This document shows, piece by piece, positions 1 to 8,397 of a stretch of DNA of 37,701 nucleotides. The DNA comes from Arthrobacter sp. SO3 (GTDB lineage: Bacteria > Actinomycetota > Actinomycetes > Actinomycetales > Micrococcaceae), in NCBI RefSeq assembly GCF_020532825.1, contig NZ_MQTS01000028.1, forward strand, positions 1 through 37,701, written 5' to 3'. Below the pieces are notes generated by a model. It did not search any database. It was not told where the DNA came from and saw only the letters and a program-made list of their open reading frames with translations. The number at the start of each line of letters is the position of its first letter. The stretch's first letter is position 1. The translations under genes were made by a program, and so were the position numbers.

Positions 1-1371
1 CACCCCGGCATGGACTCCCCCGAGATCCAGTACCTGATGGAACGCCGCCGCGCGCTCGGCGGCTTCGTCCCCGAACGCCGGCCGGACCACGCGCCCATTG
101 AGCTACCGGACCCCAAAACCTACGAGGTTGCCAAGCGCGGCTCCGGGAAGCAGCGGGCCGCCACCACCATGGCCTTCGTCCGTCTGCTCAAGGACCTGCT
201 CCGGGACAAGAGGTTCGGACACCGCATTGTCCCGATCGTTCCGGATGAATCGCGCACCTTCGGCATGGACGCATTTTTCCCCTCGGCGAAAATCTACAAC
301 CCCGATGGCCAGGGCTACCTCTCCGTGGACCGGGACCTGGTCCTCGCCTACAAGGAATCGGCCCAGGGCCAGCTGATCCACCCGGGCATCAACGAGGCCG
401 GCGCGGTGGCCGCGTTCACCGCCGCGGGAACGTCCTACGCCACGCACGGCGAGCCGCTGATCCCGATCTACGTGTTCTACTCGATGTTCGGCTTCCAGCG
501 CACCGGTGATTCCTTCTGGGCCGCCGCGGACCAGATGACCCGCGGCTTCATCATCGGCGCCACCGCCGGTCGCACCACGCTGACCGGCGAAGGCCTGCAG
601 CACGCCGACGGCCACTCCCCGATCCTGGCCGCCACCAACCCGGCCGTCCTGACCTACGATCCGGCCTTTGGGTACGAAATCGGCCACATCATCCGGGACG
701 GCCTCAACCGCATGTACGGTCCGGAGTCCGCGGACCGGAACCTGATGTACTACCTCACGGTCTACAACGAGCCGATCTCCCAGCCGGCCGAACCTGAAAA
801 CCTCGACGTCAACGGAGTGCTGAAGGGCATCCACCGGGTGTCGGCGTCGGACCTGGAAGGGCCAAAAAGCCAGATCCTGGCCTCCGGCGTCTCGGTACCG
901 TGGGCCCTCGAGGCCCAGCGGATCCTCGCCGAGGACTGGGGCGTCTCCGCCGACGTCTGGTCCGTCACGTCCTGGACCGAACTGCGCCGCGACGCCATGG
1001 CCGCCGAGGAAGAAGCCTTCCTCAACCCCGGCCAGCCCGCCCGCGTCCCGTTCGTGGCCCAGCAGCTCGCCGGCGCCACCGGCCCGATCGTGGCCGTCAC
1101 CGACTACATGAAGGCCGTCCCGGACCAGATCCGCCAGTTCCTGCCGCACCAGTTCGCCTCGCTCGGCGCGGACGGCTTCGGCTTCTCCGACACCCGCGCC
1201 GCAGCCCGCCGCTTCTTCAAGAACGATACCCACTCCATTGTGGTGAAGACCCTGCAGCTGCTGGCCTCGCGTGGGGAGGTCGACGCCGGCGCGCCTGCCT
1301 ACGCGGTGGACCGGTACAAGCTCCTGGACGTCAACGCCGGGACCACCGGCGGAACGGGAGGCGACGCCTGA
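1..1371 (+). CDS. aceE: Pyruvate dehydrogenase E1 component, homodimeric type, C-terminal half (5' truncated by window edge)
   Basis: The reading frame is open from base 1 (His-Pro-Gly before the first Met), so this is the last 456 residues or so of a protein that is usually about 900 long. AceE is the thiamine-diphosphate E1 subunit of the pyruvate dehydrogenase complex, decarboxylating pyruvate and acetylating the lipoyl domains of E2. The visible part begins in the conserved [21 protein letters not shown] stretch that follows the ThDP-binding domain and covers the central (pyrimidine-binding) and C-terminal transketolase-like domains. The first in-frame ATG (base 10) is internal and not a real start. 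The gene ends with TGA at 1369. Nothing links it to the purine genes beyond adjacency; the next gene starts 31 bp later. The identification is confident. Confidence 0.95.
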   Translation, partial: HPGMDSPEIQYLMERRRALGGFVPERRPDHAPIELPDPKTYEVAKRGSGKQRAATTMAFVRLLKDLLRDKRFGHRIVPIVPDESRTFGMDAFFPSAKIYNPDGQGYLSVDRDLVLAYKESAQGQLIHPGINEAGAVAAFTAAGTSYATHGEPLIPIYVFYSMFGFQRTGDSFWAAADQMTRGFIIGATAGRTTLTGEGLQHADGHSPILAATNPAVLTYDPAFGYEIGHIIRDGLNRMYGPESADRNLMYYLTVYNEPISQPAEPENLDVNGVLKGIHRVSASDLEGPKSQILASGVSVPWALEAQRILAEDWGVSADVWSVTSWTELRRDAMAAEEEAFLNPGQPARVPFVAQQLAGATGPIVAVTDYMKAVPDQIRQFLPHQFASLGADGFGFSDTRAAARRFFKNDTHSIVVKTLQLLASRGEVDAGAPAYAVDRYKLLDVNAGTTGGTGGDA

Positions 1372-1390
1372 CCCGCGGCGTTAGGGGCGT

Positions 1391-1402
1391 TAGGGTGGGC
1401 AG
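1391..1402 (+). promoter_or_regulatory. Leaderless-type -10 element for the MocA-like gene
   Basis: TAGGGT (1391-1396) lies six bases before the ATG at 1403 and there is no Shine-Dalgarno. This spacing places the transcription start at or next to the ATG, a common actinobacterial arrangement. Inferred from spacing only. Confidence 0.4.
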
Positions 1403-2029
1403 ATGAGCGACCGCGGAGCCCTGAGCCCGAGCCCGACTCCAGGCACGACGGCGGTGCTGCTGGCCGCGGGCGCCGGAACCCGGCTGGGGCTCGGGCCCAA
1501 GGCGCTGCTCCCGTTCCGCGGCCGCACCCTCGTTGAAGTTGTCGCCGAAGTGCTGCTCGCAGGCGGCTGCCGGGAAGTGGTGACGGTGCTCGGCGCCGAC
1601 GCGCCAACGGTCCGGTCCGGCACCGACCTCAGCCGGCACCGGGTCATCGAGAACCCGGACTGGGCCACCGGAATGGGCAGCTCGTTCCGGCTCGGAGTTG
1701 GCGCGGCGGTCCCAGGGGATCATGTGCTCATGGCGCTGGTGGACCAGCCAGGGCTGACGGCAGAGACGGTCGCCCGGCTGCTGGCCTCCCACCGCCCGGG
1801 CCGGGTGACGGCGGCCGCCTACCGCGGCCCGGGCGGTGCGTTGCGGCGCGGACATCCGTTGCTTTTGGATGCCAGCCTCCGTGCTGCAGCCGCGGAATCG
1901 GCAACGGGCGACGCCGGGGCACGCCTTTTCCTGCAGGCCCACCCGGAGCTGATCGACCTCGTGGACTGCAGCGACCTCTCCGGCGGCGAGGACCTCGACA
2001 CCCCGGACCAGCTGCACCTCCTCGGCTAG
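1403..2029 (+). CDS. MobA/MocA-like nucleotidyltransferase (putative molybdenum cofactor cytidylyltransferase)
   Basis: This 208-residue protein has the NTP_transf_3 pattern: the nucleotide-binding loop LAAGAGTRLG at about residues 20-29, followed by a Lys at 33 in PKALLPF, then NPDWATGMGSS (about 84-94) and the LVDQPGLT motif (about 112-119) whose Asp normally coordinates magnesium. MocA enzymes transfer CMP to molybdopterin, making the dinucleotide cofactor used by xanthine dehydrogenase-family enzymes, and the fused xanthine dehydrogenase of this window lies 2.5 kb downstream on the other strand. That context favours MocA over MobA or a sugar-phosphate nucleotidyltransferase, but the substrate is inferred. 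No ribosome-binding site is seen; a TANNNT element six bases before the ATG suggests a leaderless mRNA. The first 14 residues are Ser/Pro-rich and probably disordered. Confidence 0.7.
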   Translation: MSDRGALSPSPTPGTTAVLLAAGAGTRLGLGPKALLPFRGRTLVEVVAEVLLAGGCREVVTVLGADAPTVRSGTDLSRHRVIENPDWATGMGSSFRLGVGAAVPGDHVLMALVDQPGLTAETVARLLASHRPGRVTAAAYRGPGGALRRGHPLLLDASLRAAAAESATGDAGARLFLQAHPELIDLVDCSDLSGGEDLDTPDQLHLLG

Positions 2030-2062
2030 GGTCCAACGCCGTCCCCCACCCACCACCCACCA

Positions 2063-2125
2063 CAACGCGGGGTCAGATCCGGCCCAAAAAGTGCCCCAGC
2101 ATGGGCCGGATCTGACCCCGCGTTG
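2063..2125. repeat. Palindromic intergenic repeat, family I copy 1
   Basis: A perfect inverted repeat with 24-bp arms (2063-2086 and 2102-2125) around a 15-base loop. The arm begins CAACGCGGGGTCAG. It lies between convergent genes and ends 3 bp from the stop of the glycosylase gene. The same 61-bp core recurs at 3421 and 4506. It could serve as a bidirectional terminator, although there is no T-tract. Confidence 0.9.
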
Positions 2126-2128
2126 GGT

Positions 2129-2773
2129 TTAGCGGGAGGGGGCGAGCAGCTCTTCGAGTCCCCGCTTGAAACCGGCCCGGCCACCGTGGGCGGGATGCCT
2201 GATTTTCGGCACGTCCAGGCCGCTCCGCTGCAGGCTGCGGTGCGCCACGTTGCCCACAGCCACCACCGTGTCGATGGCGAATTCCTCGGCCAGAGCCTGC
2301 CAAAACGGGGTTCCCAGTGCCGCTTCGGCGGCGGTGGGAGTGCGGTTGGACAGCGGCCGCCCGGGCACATGCGTATGCCAGGGGCAGGCACTCCAGAGCA
2401 GCGGCAGGAATTCCAGTTCGGCCAGCACCTCCCACATCACCGTGGCTGTCGGCTCGGCCGCGACGCCCGCAGCTTCCGCCGGCAGCACGTATCCCTTGCC
2501 CGGCCCGAACAGCCCGAAGCTGTTGGCGGGACCCTGGAACATCGTGCGGTTGGTAAAGGGAACTCCGGTGATCCCCATGCCCCTGAAACCGGGGGCTTCC
2601 CCCAGCAGCAGCACCTTCGGGGAACGGTCCAGCATTTCGCGCAGGTAGATCGCCAGGTTCTGCCGGCGCAGGGCATTTCCCGGCACGGTGTGATCGAAGA
2701 AGTTGTTGCACCCCGGCCCTGTTTCCACGGCCGCGAGCCGGTCAACAAAGCCCTCGATGAAGGATGAAGTCAT
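2129..2773 (-). CDS. Uracil-DNA glycosylase superfamily protein
   Basis: The 214-residue product carries GEAPGFRGMGITGVPFT at about residues 58-74, a water-activating and uracil-binding motif of the uracil-DNA glycosylase fold, and HPAHGG near the C-terminus (about 193-198) in the position of the leucine/histidine DNA-intercalation loop. These enzymes remove uracil or other damaged bases from DNA. The Cys pattern does not suggest the 4Fe-4S cluster of family 4 enzymes, so the exact UDG family is left open. I chose the ATG at 2773 because GAGGA stands 11 bases upstream; an in-frame ATG at 2806 would add 11 residues but has a weaker site. It is convergent with the MocA-like gene across a palindromic repeat. 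Confidence 0.75.
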   Translation of the reverse strand: MTSSFIEGFVDRLAAVETGPGCNNFFDHTVPGNALRRQNLAIYLREMLDRSPKVLLLGEAPGFRGMGITGVPFTNRTMFQGPANSFGLFGPGKGYVLPAEAAGVAAEPTATVMWEVLAELEFLPLLWSACPWHTHVPGRPLSNRTPTAAEAALGTPFWQALAEEFAIDTVVAVGNVAHRSLQRSGLDVPKIRHPAHGGRAGFKRGLEELLAPSR

Positions 2774-2855
2774 TCGGTGCCCGTTCCTCGGCAGCTCATA
2801 GGTCACTCAGACTATCCGGGCCGCTTCGCCGCCGGCACAGGCTGCCGCGCCTCTT

Positions 2856-2867
2856 TAGCATGGGGAC
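2856..2867 (+). promoter_or_regulatory. Leaderless-type -10 element for the DUF488 gene
   Basis: TAGCAT (2856-2861) is followed by exactly six bases and then the ATG at 2868. GGGG in the spacer could also act as a weak ribosome-binding site, so leaderless translation is likely but not certain. Confidence 0.4.
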
Positions 2868-3401
2868 ATGACGGACACGACGGACATCACCATCTTTACG
2901 GTGGGGCACTCCACGCATCCGATCGACGAATTCATCGGCATCCTGAAGGCTCACGGCATCAGGAAGCTGGTCGATGTGCGCACCGTCCCGAAGTCGCGGC
3001 ACAACCCGCAGTTCAACTCCGATGCCCTGGCGGCGAGCGTGCGGGCCGGCGGGATCACCTACCGGCGGATGGCATCCCTTGGCGGCCTGCGGCACGCCCG
3101 AAAGGACAGCCCCAACGGCGCCTGGCGGAACGCGTCGTTCCGGGGCTTCGCCGACTATATGCAGACCGGGGAATTTTCCACGGCCATCGACCAGCTGCTG
3201 GCGCGCGGGCGGAGCAACAATCTGGCGATCATGTGCGCGGAAGCCGTCCCTTGGCGCTGCCACCGCTCGCTGATCGGGGACGCGCTCCTGGTCCGGAACG
3301 TCGAGGTGCTGGACATCATGACGGAAAAGTCGGCCAAACCCCACACCCTGACCTCCTTCGCACGCGTTGAGGGAGAGCGGGTCTGGTATCCAGCAGGCTA
3401 G
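2868..3401 (+). CDS. DUF488 domain-containing protein
   Basis: A 177-residue protein with all hallmarks of DUF488: TVGHST (11-16), DVRTVPKSRHNPQF (36-49), and a C-terminal CAEAVPWRCHRSLI segment (Cys123, Cys131) that is conserved in the family. The molecular function of DUF488 is not established; the conserved Arg, His and Cys residues suggest a small-molecule or nucleic-acid catalytic site, but I would not go further. It is transcribed alone, divergent from the glycosylase gene (about 95 bp apart) and convergent with the aldo/keto reductase across repeat copy 2. A leaderless start is suggested by TAGCAT six bases before the ATG. Confidence 0.8.
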   Translation: MTDTTDITIFTVGHSTHPIDEFIGILKAHGIRKLVDVRTVPKSRHNPQFNSDALAASVRAGGITYRRMASLGGLRHARKDSPNGAWRNASFRGFADYMQTGEFSTAIDQLLARGRSNNLAIMCAEAVPWRCHRSLIGDALLVRNVEVLDIMTEKSAKPHTLTSFARVEGERVWYPAG

Positions 3402-3419
3402 CGTCGGGCACGCCCACCA

Positions 3420-3482
3420 CAACGCGGGGTCAGTTACGGCCCATGAATCACGTCAACATGGGCCGGATCTGACCCCGCGTTG
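3420..3482. repeat. Palindromic intergenic repeat, family I copy 2
   Basis: The second copy of the 61-bp core (3421-3481) has the same outer arms (AACGCGGGGTCAG and its complement) and the same inner CGGCCCA/TGGGCC arms, but with mismatches in between and a different loop. It lies in the convergent gap between DUF488 and the aldo/keto reductase, 15 bp beyond the latter's stop. Confidence 0.88.
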
Positions 3483-3497
3483 GTTTGGGGAGGGAGG

Positions 3498-4481
3498 CTA
3501 CCAGCGGGGGTGGATCAATTCGCGGAAGTAGCGGTCGTAGATTTCGTGGACGCCGACGTCGAACGTGGCGTCGATCCCGCTGACACCTGCCGCTTCGGCG
3601 TTGGCGCGGGCCTGGTCCGGGTTCCGCGCGCCGGGGATCACCGTGCTGACGCCGTCCTGCGCCGCGATCCAGGCGATGGCCGCCTGGGCGGTGCTGACGC
3701 CGTCGGGCACGAGTTCCTCGAACTCGGCCACCGCTTTGAGGCCCTGCCCGAAATCCACGCCGGAGAAGGTCTCCCCGACGTCGAACGCCGAGCCGGTGCG
3801 GTTGTAGTTCCGGTGGTCATCCGGGGCGAAGGACGTGTCCGCGGTGTACTTGCCGGACAGCAGCCCCGAAGCGAGCGGCACCCGGGCGATGATCCCGACG
3901 CCGGCAGCCTGCGCCGCGGGCAGCACCGCGTCCAGCGGCTTGAGCCGGAAGGCGTTGAGGATGATCTGCACGGTGGCCGTGCCTTCGTGGCGCATGGCCT
4001 CGAGCGCTTCGTCGGTCCGCTCCACGCTGACGCCGTAGTTCCGGATGGTCCCTTCGGCCACGAGGGTGTCCAGCGCGTCGTAGACTTCGGCGTTGCTGTA
4101 CACCGCGGTGGGCGGGCAGTGCAGCTGGGCCAGGTTCAGCTGCTCCAGGCCCAGGTTGCGCCGGGACCGGTCGGTCCACGCGCGGAAGTTGGTGAGGTTG
4201 TAGTTTTCCGGCAGCTGCTCCGTCCGGCGGCCCATCTTGGTGGCCACCGTGATGTCCAGGCCCGGGTTGCCGGCCAGGAATGCGCCGATGGCCTGTTCGC
4301 TGCGGCCGTCGCCGTAGACGTCCGCGGTGTCGAAGAACGTGACGCCGGAGTCCACGGAGGCGGCCAGGATGGCCTGCGCCTGCGCGGGGTCCACGTTGCC
4401 CCAGTCCGCGCCCAGCTGCCAGGTCCCGAGGCCGACAATGGAGACGTTCCGTCCGGTCTTGCCCAAGATTCGCTGTTCCAT
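3498..4481 (-). CDS. Aldo/keto reductase
   Basis: The 327-residue protein has the NADPH-dependent aldo/keto reductase (beta/alpha)8 fold signature with the full catalytic tetrad visible: Asp51 and Tyr56 in FFDTADVYGDG, Lys82 in ATKMG and His121 in QLHCPP. The N-terminal LGKTGRNVSIVGLGTWQLG and the AQAAIAWIAAQDGVSTVIPGARNPDQ cofactor region are also typical. The substrate cannot be told from sequence. Two Met codons are in tandem; TATAGT stands three bases before the first and six before the second, with no Shine-Dalgarno, so a leaderless mRNA starting at the second ATG is likely; starting one codon earlier (4484) is equally possible. It is flanked on both sides by family I repeats and probably forms its own unit. 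Confidence 0.9.
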   Translation of the reverse strand: MEQRILGKTGRNVSIVGLGTWQLGADWGNVDPAQAQAILAASVDSGVTFFDTADVYGDGRSEQAIGAFLAGNPGLDITVATKMGRRTEQLPENYNLTNFRAWTDRSRRNLGLEQLNLAQLHCPPTAVYSNAEVYDALDTLVAEGTIRNYGVSVERTDEALEAMRHEGTATVQIILNAFRLKPLDAVLPAAQAAGVGIIARVPLASGLLSGKYTADTSFAPDDHRNYNRTGSAFDVGETFSGVDFGQGLKAVAEFEELVPDGVSTAQAAIAWIAAQDGVSTVIPGARNPDQARANAEAAGVSGIDATFDVGVHEIYDRYFRELIHPRW

Positions 4482-4505
4482 CATCCGACTATAGGCCGGA
4501 ACCCA

Positions 4506-4566
4506 AACGCGGGGTCAGCTACGGCCCAAGAAACCCCGCGACATGGGCCGTGTCTGACCCCGCGTT
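4506..4566. repeat. Palindromic intergenic repeat, family I copy 3
   Basis: The third 61-bp copy has identical outer arms and a variable centre. It lies in an 83-bp gap between two minus-strand genes and ends one base before the xanthine dehydrogenase stop codon, so it is immediately 3' of that gene and upstream of the reductase. Confidence 0.88.
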
Positions 4567-4567
4567 G

Positions 4568-7411
4568 CTAGTGGCGGGAGGGGATGCGGCCGGCCTCCTT
4601 CAGGGCCAGGTAGATCTTGTCCCGGGCGATCGGCAGCTCCGCGAACCGGACCCCGGTGGCGTTCCGGATGGCGTTGGCCAGCGCCGGCGCCACCGGGTTG
4701 AACGGGCTTTCGCTCATGGATTTCGCGCCCAGCGGGCCCAGCTTGTCGGACGTGTCGGCGAAGTACACCTCGCTGCGCGGCACGTCCGCGAAGGACGGGA
4801 TGTGGTAGTGCCGGAGGATGTCCGTGGTGACCCGCCCGGCGTCGTCCACCCGGACCTCCTCGTACAGCGCCGCGCCGAGCGCCTGCGCGATGCCGCCCTC
4901 GATCTGCCCGCGGCACTGCCGCGGGTTGACCACCACGCCGGCGTCGGCGGCCTGCACACTCTGCAGGATCCGCAGCTCCCCCGTCCCGGTGTTCACGGCC
5001 ACCCGGAAACCGTGGACGTTGAACGCCACCGACCGCGGGGTCCCGCCCCAGTGCCCCGCGGCGGAAAGTTCGACGCCGGCCGCTGCGGCGGCGTCGTACA
5101 GTTCCGAAAGCGGCACCCGGGTTCCCTCGCAGACGACGGCGTCACCCTCCAGCACGCACCCGGAGGACTGGACCTGCCGGATGCCGGCGGCGAAGGCGCG
5201 GATCCGCACGGCCAGTTCCTCGGCCGCCGCGAGGGTGGCCTTCCCGGCCACCACCGTCCCGGCCGAGCCGAATGCGCCCGAATCGTGGTCCACGAGGTCG
5301 GTGTCCGACTGCCGGACCGTGACCCGGCCCGCGGTGGTGGACAGCGCGGTGGCGGCGAGCTGGGCGTGCACCGTGGTGGTGCCGTTGCCGAACTCCGCGG
5401 TCCCGACGTCCACCTGGTAGCTCCCGTCCGGCAGGAGCCGGAGTTTCGAATGCGCGAAGTGGCCCCGCGGCGGGACGGTGTCAATCATGGACAGCGCCGA
5501 GCCCTCGCCGGTGACCCAGTCCGGGCCGAGGTCGTCGAGCGCGGCATCGCGGTAGCGTTCCCGGCCGCGCTCCAGGGCGTCCTGCACCAGGCGCGTGCAC
5601 TGGTCCAGCCCGTAGCTGCCGTAAAGCACGTCCTCTTCCGGGTCCGGGTGGGTGGAGAGCATGTCGTCACCCTCGCGGACCATGTTGCGGCGGCGGAACT
5701 CCATCGGGTCCATGCCGATCCCGGCGGCGAGTTCGTCCACGGCGGACTCGATCGCGAAAATCATCTGGCTCAGCCCGTAGCCGCGGAAGGCGCCGGAGGG
5801 CACGGTGTGGGTGTAGACGGCGTGCGCGTCGACTTTCTTGTTGGCGCAGTTGTAGACGGCCAGGGATTCGCCGCAGCCGTGGAACATCACGCCCACGGAA
5901 TGGTTGCCGTAGGCTCCGGCGTTGGTCAGCACGTCCAGCTGCAGGGCAGTCAGCTGGCCGGCTTGGCTGGCGGCGGCCTTGAGCCGGATGGTGAACGGGT
6001 GCCGGGTGGTGGAGGCCGTGAACTGCTCGGTGCGGGTGAATTCGAGCTGCACCGGGCGCCGCAGTTTCAGCGCGGCGAGGGCCACGATGTCCTCGGTGAG
6101 GACTTCCTGTTTGCCGCCGAAGCCGCCGCCGACCCGTCCCGCTACGACCCTGATCCGCTCCTCCGGCAGGCCGAAGAGCCGGCCCAGGGTGCGCCGGACC
6201 AGGAAGGGCACCTGGCTGGAGGTCCGGACCTGGAGGCGGCCGCCGTCGTCGATCGAGGCGATGGCGGCGTGGGTCTCCAGTGCAGTGTGCTGCACGCGCT
6301 GGGTGCGGTAGGTCTGCTCGTGGATGAAGTCCGCCGCCGCGAAGGCCGCCGCGACGTCGCCCAGCTCGGAGTGCAGCTCGGCCACGATGTTCCGTTCCGG
6401 CCGGCCGATGCGTGCGGTGGCGGCGTCCTTGTCCCCGTGGACCAGCGGGGCGCCCGGGCGCATCGCGTCCTGCGGCGTGAACACGGCGTCCAGCACCTGG
6501 TACTCCACCTTCAACGCCCGGACACCGGCTTCCGCCGAGGCCACGGTGTCGGCGACGACGGCGGCGATCCGCTGCCCGACGAAGCGGACGATGTCGTCGA
6601 GCACCCGGGTGTCGTCCGGATCGTCGGTGTAGAGCTCGTGCTGCGCGGTGGAAAACAGCTGCGCGGGTGCGTCCTCATGGGTAAAGACCGCCGCCACGCC
6701 GGGAATCCGCAGGGCTTCCGTGGCGTCGATGGACAGCACGCGGGCGTGGGCGTGCGGCGAGCGAAGCAACTTCAGGTGCAGCAGCCCCGGAAGCTCCGAC
6801 GCCGGCACGTCCAGGGTGAAGCTAGCCGTGCCGGTGACGATCGCCAGGCCGGCGGGCGCCGGGACGTCGTCGCCGAGCTGGCCGGGACGCAGCTCGGGCT
6901 GGCCTTCGCCGGCGGTCCCGGACCCCGGCCCCGCGGGGTCCGGGTGGCTGGATTCGCCGTGTGCGGCCTCGCCGCAGACGGCGTCCGCAATGGCACGGTA
7001 GCCGGTGCAGCGGCACAGGTTCCCCTTGAGGTTCCGCGGCAGGTCCGCCTTCTGCTCCTCGTCGAAGGTGGCCGCCGTCATCACCATGCCGGCGGTGCAG
7101 AACCCGCATTGGAATCCCTGGCGGTCCAGGAACTGCTGTTGCATCGGGTGGAGGGCGCCGGAGGTGGGGGCGAGCCCCTCGACGGTGGTGACGGCGTGGC
7201 CCCCGGCGCGGACGGCCGGGTAGATGCAGCTGTGTACGGGAGTGCCGTCCACGTGGACGGTGCAGGCGCCGCAGTCCCCGCCGTCGCAGCCCTTTTTGAC
7301 GCCGAAGTTGCCCTGTTCGCGCAGGAAGGTGCGCAGGCACTGGCCGGGGCGGGGTTCCGCCGACGCCGGGACGCCGTTGATTTCGATGTCACGGTCAGTC
7401 CGGTTGGACAT
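4568..7411 (-). CDS. Xanthine dehydrogenase, fused [2Fe-2S] plus molybdopterin-binding subunit
   Basis: This 947-residue protein joins two subunits that are often separate. Residues 1-145 are a complete two-cluster ferredoxin domain: Cys42, 47, 50 and 62 in GCDGGDCGACTV and its partner, then Cys102, 105, 133 and 135 in CGFCTAG and CRCTGYR. A Gly/Pro-rich linker (about 150-188) leads to the molybdenum domains, with GGGFGGK (428-434), GAFRGYGLSQ (540-549), GAFGSAGTV (712-720) and a Glu901 in GAKSMSESP, in the place of the catalytic base of xanthine dehydrogenases. It hydroxylates hypoxanthine or xanthine to urate, passing electrons through FeS to the separate FAD subunit encoded 2 bp upstream. 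Substrate assignment rests on operon partners guaD and xdhC and the nearby uricase. GGAAGG precedes the ATG. Confidence 0.88.
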   Translation of the reverse strand: MSNRTDRDIEINGVPASAEPRPGQCLRTFLREQGNFGVKKGCDGGDCGACTVHVDGTPVHSCIYPAVRAGGHAVTTVEGLAPTSGALHPMQQQFLDRQGFQCGFCTAGMVMTAATFDEEQKADLPRNLKGNLCRCTGYRAIADAVCGEAAHGESSHPDPAGPGSGTAGEGQPELRPGQLGDDVPAPAGLAIVTGTASFTLDVPASELPGLLHLKLLRSPHAHARVLSIDATEALRIPGVAAVFTHEDAPAQLFSTAQHELYTDDPDDTRVLDDIVRFVGQRIAAVVADTVASAEAGVRALKVEYQVLDAVFTPQDAMRPGAPLVHGDKDAATARIGRPERNIVAELHSELGDVAAAFAAADFIHEQTYRTQRVQHTALETHAAIASIDDGGRLQVRTSSQVPFLVRRTLGRLFGLPEERIRVVAGRVGGGFGGKQEVLTEDIVALAALKLRRPVQLEFTRTEQFTASTTRHPFTIRLKAAASQAGQLTALQLDVLTNAGAYGNHSVGVMFHGCGESLAVYNCANKKVDAHAVYTHTVPSGAFRGYGLSQMIFAIESAVDELAAGIGMDPMEFRRRNMVREGDDMLSTHPDPEEDVLYGSYGLDQCTRLVQDALERGRERYRDAALDDLGPDWVTGEGSALSMIDTVPPRGHFAHSKLRLLPDGSYQVDVGTAEFGNGTTTVHAQLAATALSTTAGRVTVRQSDTDLVDHDSGAFGSAGTVVAGKATLAAAEELAVRIRAFAAGIRQVQSSGCVLEGDAVVCEGTRVPLSELYDAAAAAGVELSAAGHWGGTPRSVAFNVHGFRVAVNTGTGELRILQSVQAADAGVVVNPRQCRGQIEGGIAQALGAALYEEVRVDDAGRVTTDILRHYHIPSFADVPRSEVYFADTSDKLGPLGAKSMSESPFNPVAPALANAIRNATGVRFAELPIARDKIYLALKEAGRIPSRH

Positions 7412-7413
7412 GC

Positions 7414-8397
7414 TCAGGCCCCTTCCTGCTGCGGCAAATCCTGCGGCGGCGCGGCCTGCGGTGTAACAGTGTGCCGTGGACGGGCCGCAGCACCCTGCGG
7501 CGGCCAGAAGTCCCCGGAGACGCGGACCGGCGGAACCCCGGCCGGGGATGCCAGTTCATCCCTGATTTCCTCCGCCAGCCGGTAGGTCATGTCCTTCCGC
7601 CAGGCGGGCAGGCCGTGGATGTCATCGTGGTACAGCCCGTCCGGAATGGCGGCGTCGAGGGCTTCGGCCAGGGCCGCCGGCGAGGTCGAGGCGCCGGACG
7701 GCGCCGCAAAGCGCAGGTGCACGGGGCGTGTGGTGGCAGCGGTGACCGTCAGGACCAGGCCGCCGTCGGCGTCGAGCCTGCCGATCAGCAGCACCCCGGA
7801 CCGGCCCAGGTTGCTGAGCGACAGCCGGCGGAAGGCCACCCGGGAGGCAAGGGCCGACGCCGGCAGCTGGACTTTGCGGAGCAGCTCGCCGGGCGCCAGG
7901 CAGTTGCGCCCGTCCCCGGTGACGAACTCCGCGACCGGGACGGTGCGGCTGGCGCCGCCCGGCCCGAGCACCGTGGCCACACCGTCCAGGGCCGCGCAGA
8001 GCGAGGTCATGGGTCCGGCTGGCAGGGACGTGCAGAGGTTGCCCCCCACGGTGGACATGTTCCAGACCTTGAACGAGGCCACGAAAGAGTCGCAGCAGGG
8101 CCGGACCAGCTCCAGGGCGGGCCAGCAGGCCGCGTGCGAGCGGCCGGTGTCACTGGCGGGAAGCGCATAGAGCTCCGCGACGGTGCAGGTGGCCGCGAGT
8201 TCGATCCCGGCGTCGGACACGGTGACGGCCGGCCAGCCGGTGGAGCCGAGGTCCAGCAGCCGCCTGAGCGGTTCCTTGCCAAAGGCGAAGCTGCCGTAGG
8301 AAAACAGCACGGTGCCGCCGGCCAGCCAGGCGTCGCCGGCGCGCCAGTCGGCCGGGTCCTCGGTGCGGACCACGGCCTCGATGGTGTTCATGTCCAT
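7414..8397 (-). CDS. Xanthine dehydrogenase FAD-binding subunit
   Basis: A 327-residue member of the CO dehydrogenase flavoprotein family. AGGTVLF (about 26-32) and STVGGNLCTSLPAGPM (just before mid-protein) correspond to the two FAD-binding loops; the C-terminal third matches the CODH flavoprotein C-terminal domain. It takes electrons from the FeS domain of the partner and passes them to the final acceptor. I chose the ATG at 8397 because AGGAG lies about six bases upstream; a much longer upstream-open frame (to 8790) only shadows xdhC. Its 5' end overlaps the xdhC stop by 10 bp and its stop is 2 bp before the next ATG, so translation is probably coupled across the three genes. The last 40 residues are Pro/Ala/Gln-rich and look disordered. 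Confidence 0.9.
   Translation of the reverse strand: MDMNTIEAVVRTEDPADWRAGDAWLAGGTVLFSYGSFAFGKEPLRRLLDLGSTGWPAVTVSDAGIELAATCTVAELYALPASDTGRSHAACWPALELVRPCCDSFVASFKVWNMSTVGGNLCTSLPAGPMTSLCAALDGVATVLGPGGASRTVPVAEFVTGDGRNCLAPGELLRKVQLPASALASRVAFRRLSLSNLGRSGVLLIGRLDADGGLVLTVTAATTRPVHLRFAAPSGASTSPAALAEALDAAIPDGLYHDDIHGLPAWRKDMTYRLAEEIRDELASPAGVPPVRVSGDFWPPQGAAARPRHTVTPQAAPPQDLPQQEGA

Noticed and set aside
103..1233. A 376-residue frame opposite aceE
   Set aside because: Low-information antisense translation of a well-recognised gene.
2063..4566. The 61-bp repeats as ends of an insertion sequence
   Set aside because: Each copy is itself a palindrome, no transposase lies between them, and no target duplications are seen; the genes between are ordinary.
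4550..7585. A 1011-residue open frame opposite the xanthine dehydrogenase gene, longer than the real gene
   Set aside because: It is rich in Gly, Arg, Val and His with no recognisable motif, as expected when a high-GC gene is read backwards. The minus strand has eight correct FeS cysteines and Mo motifs.
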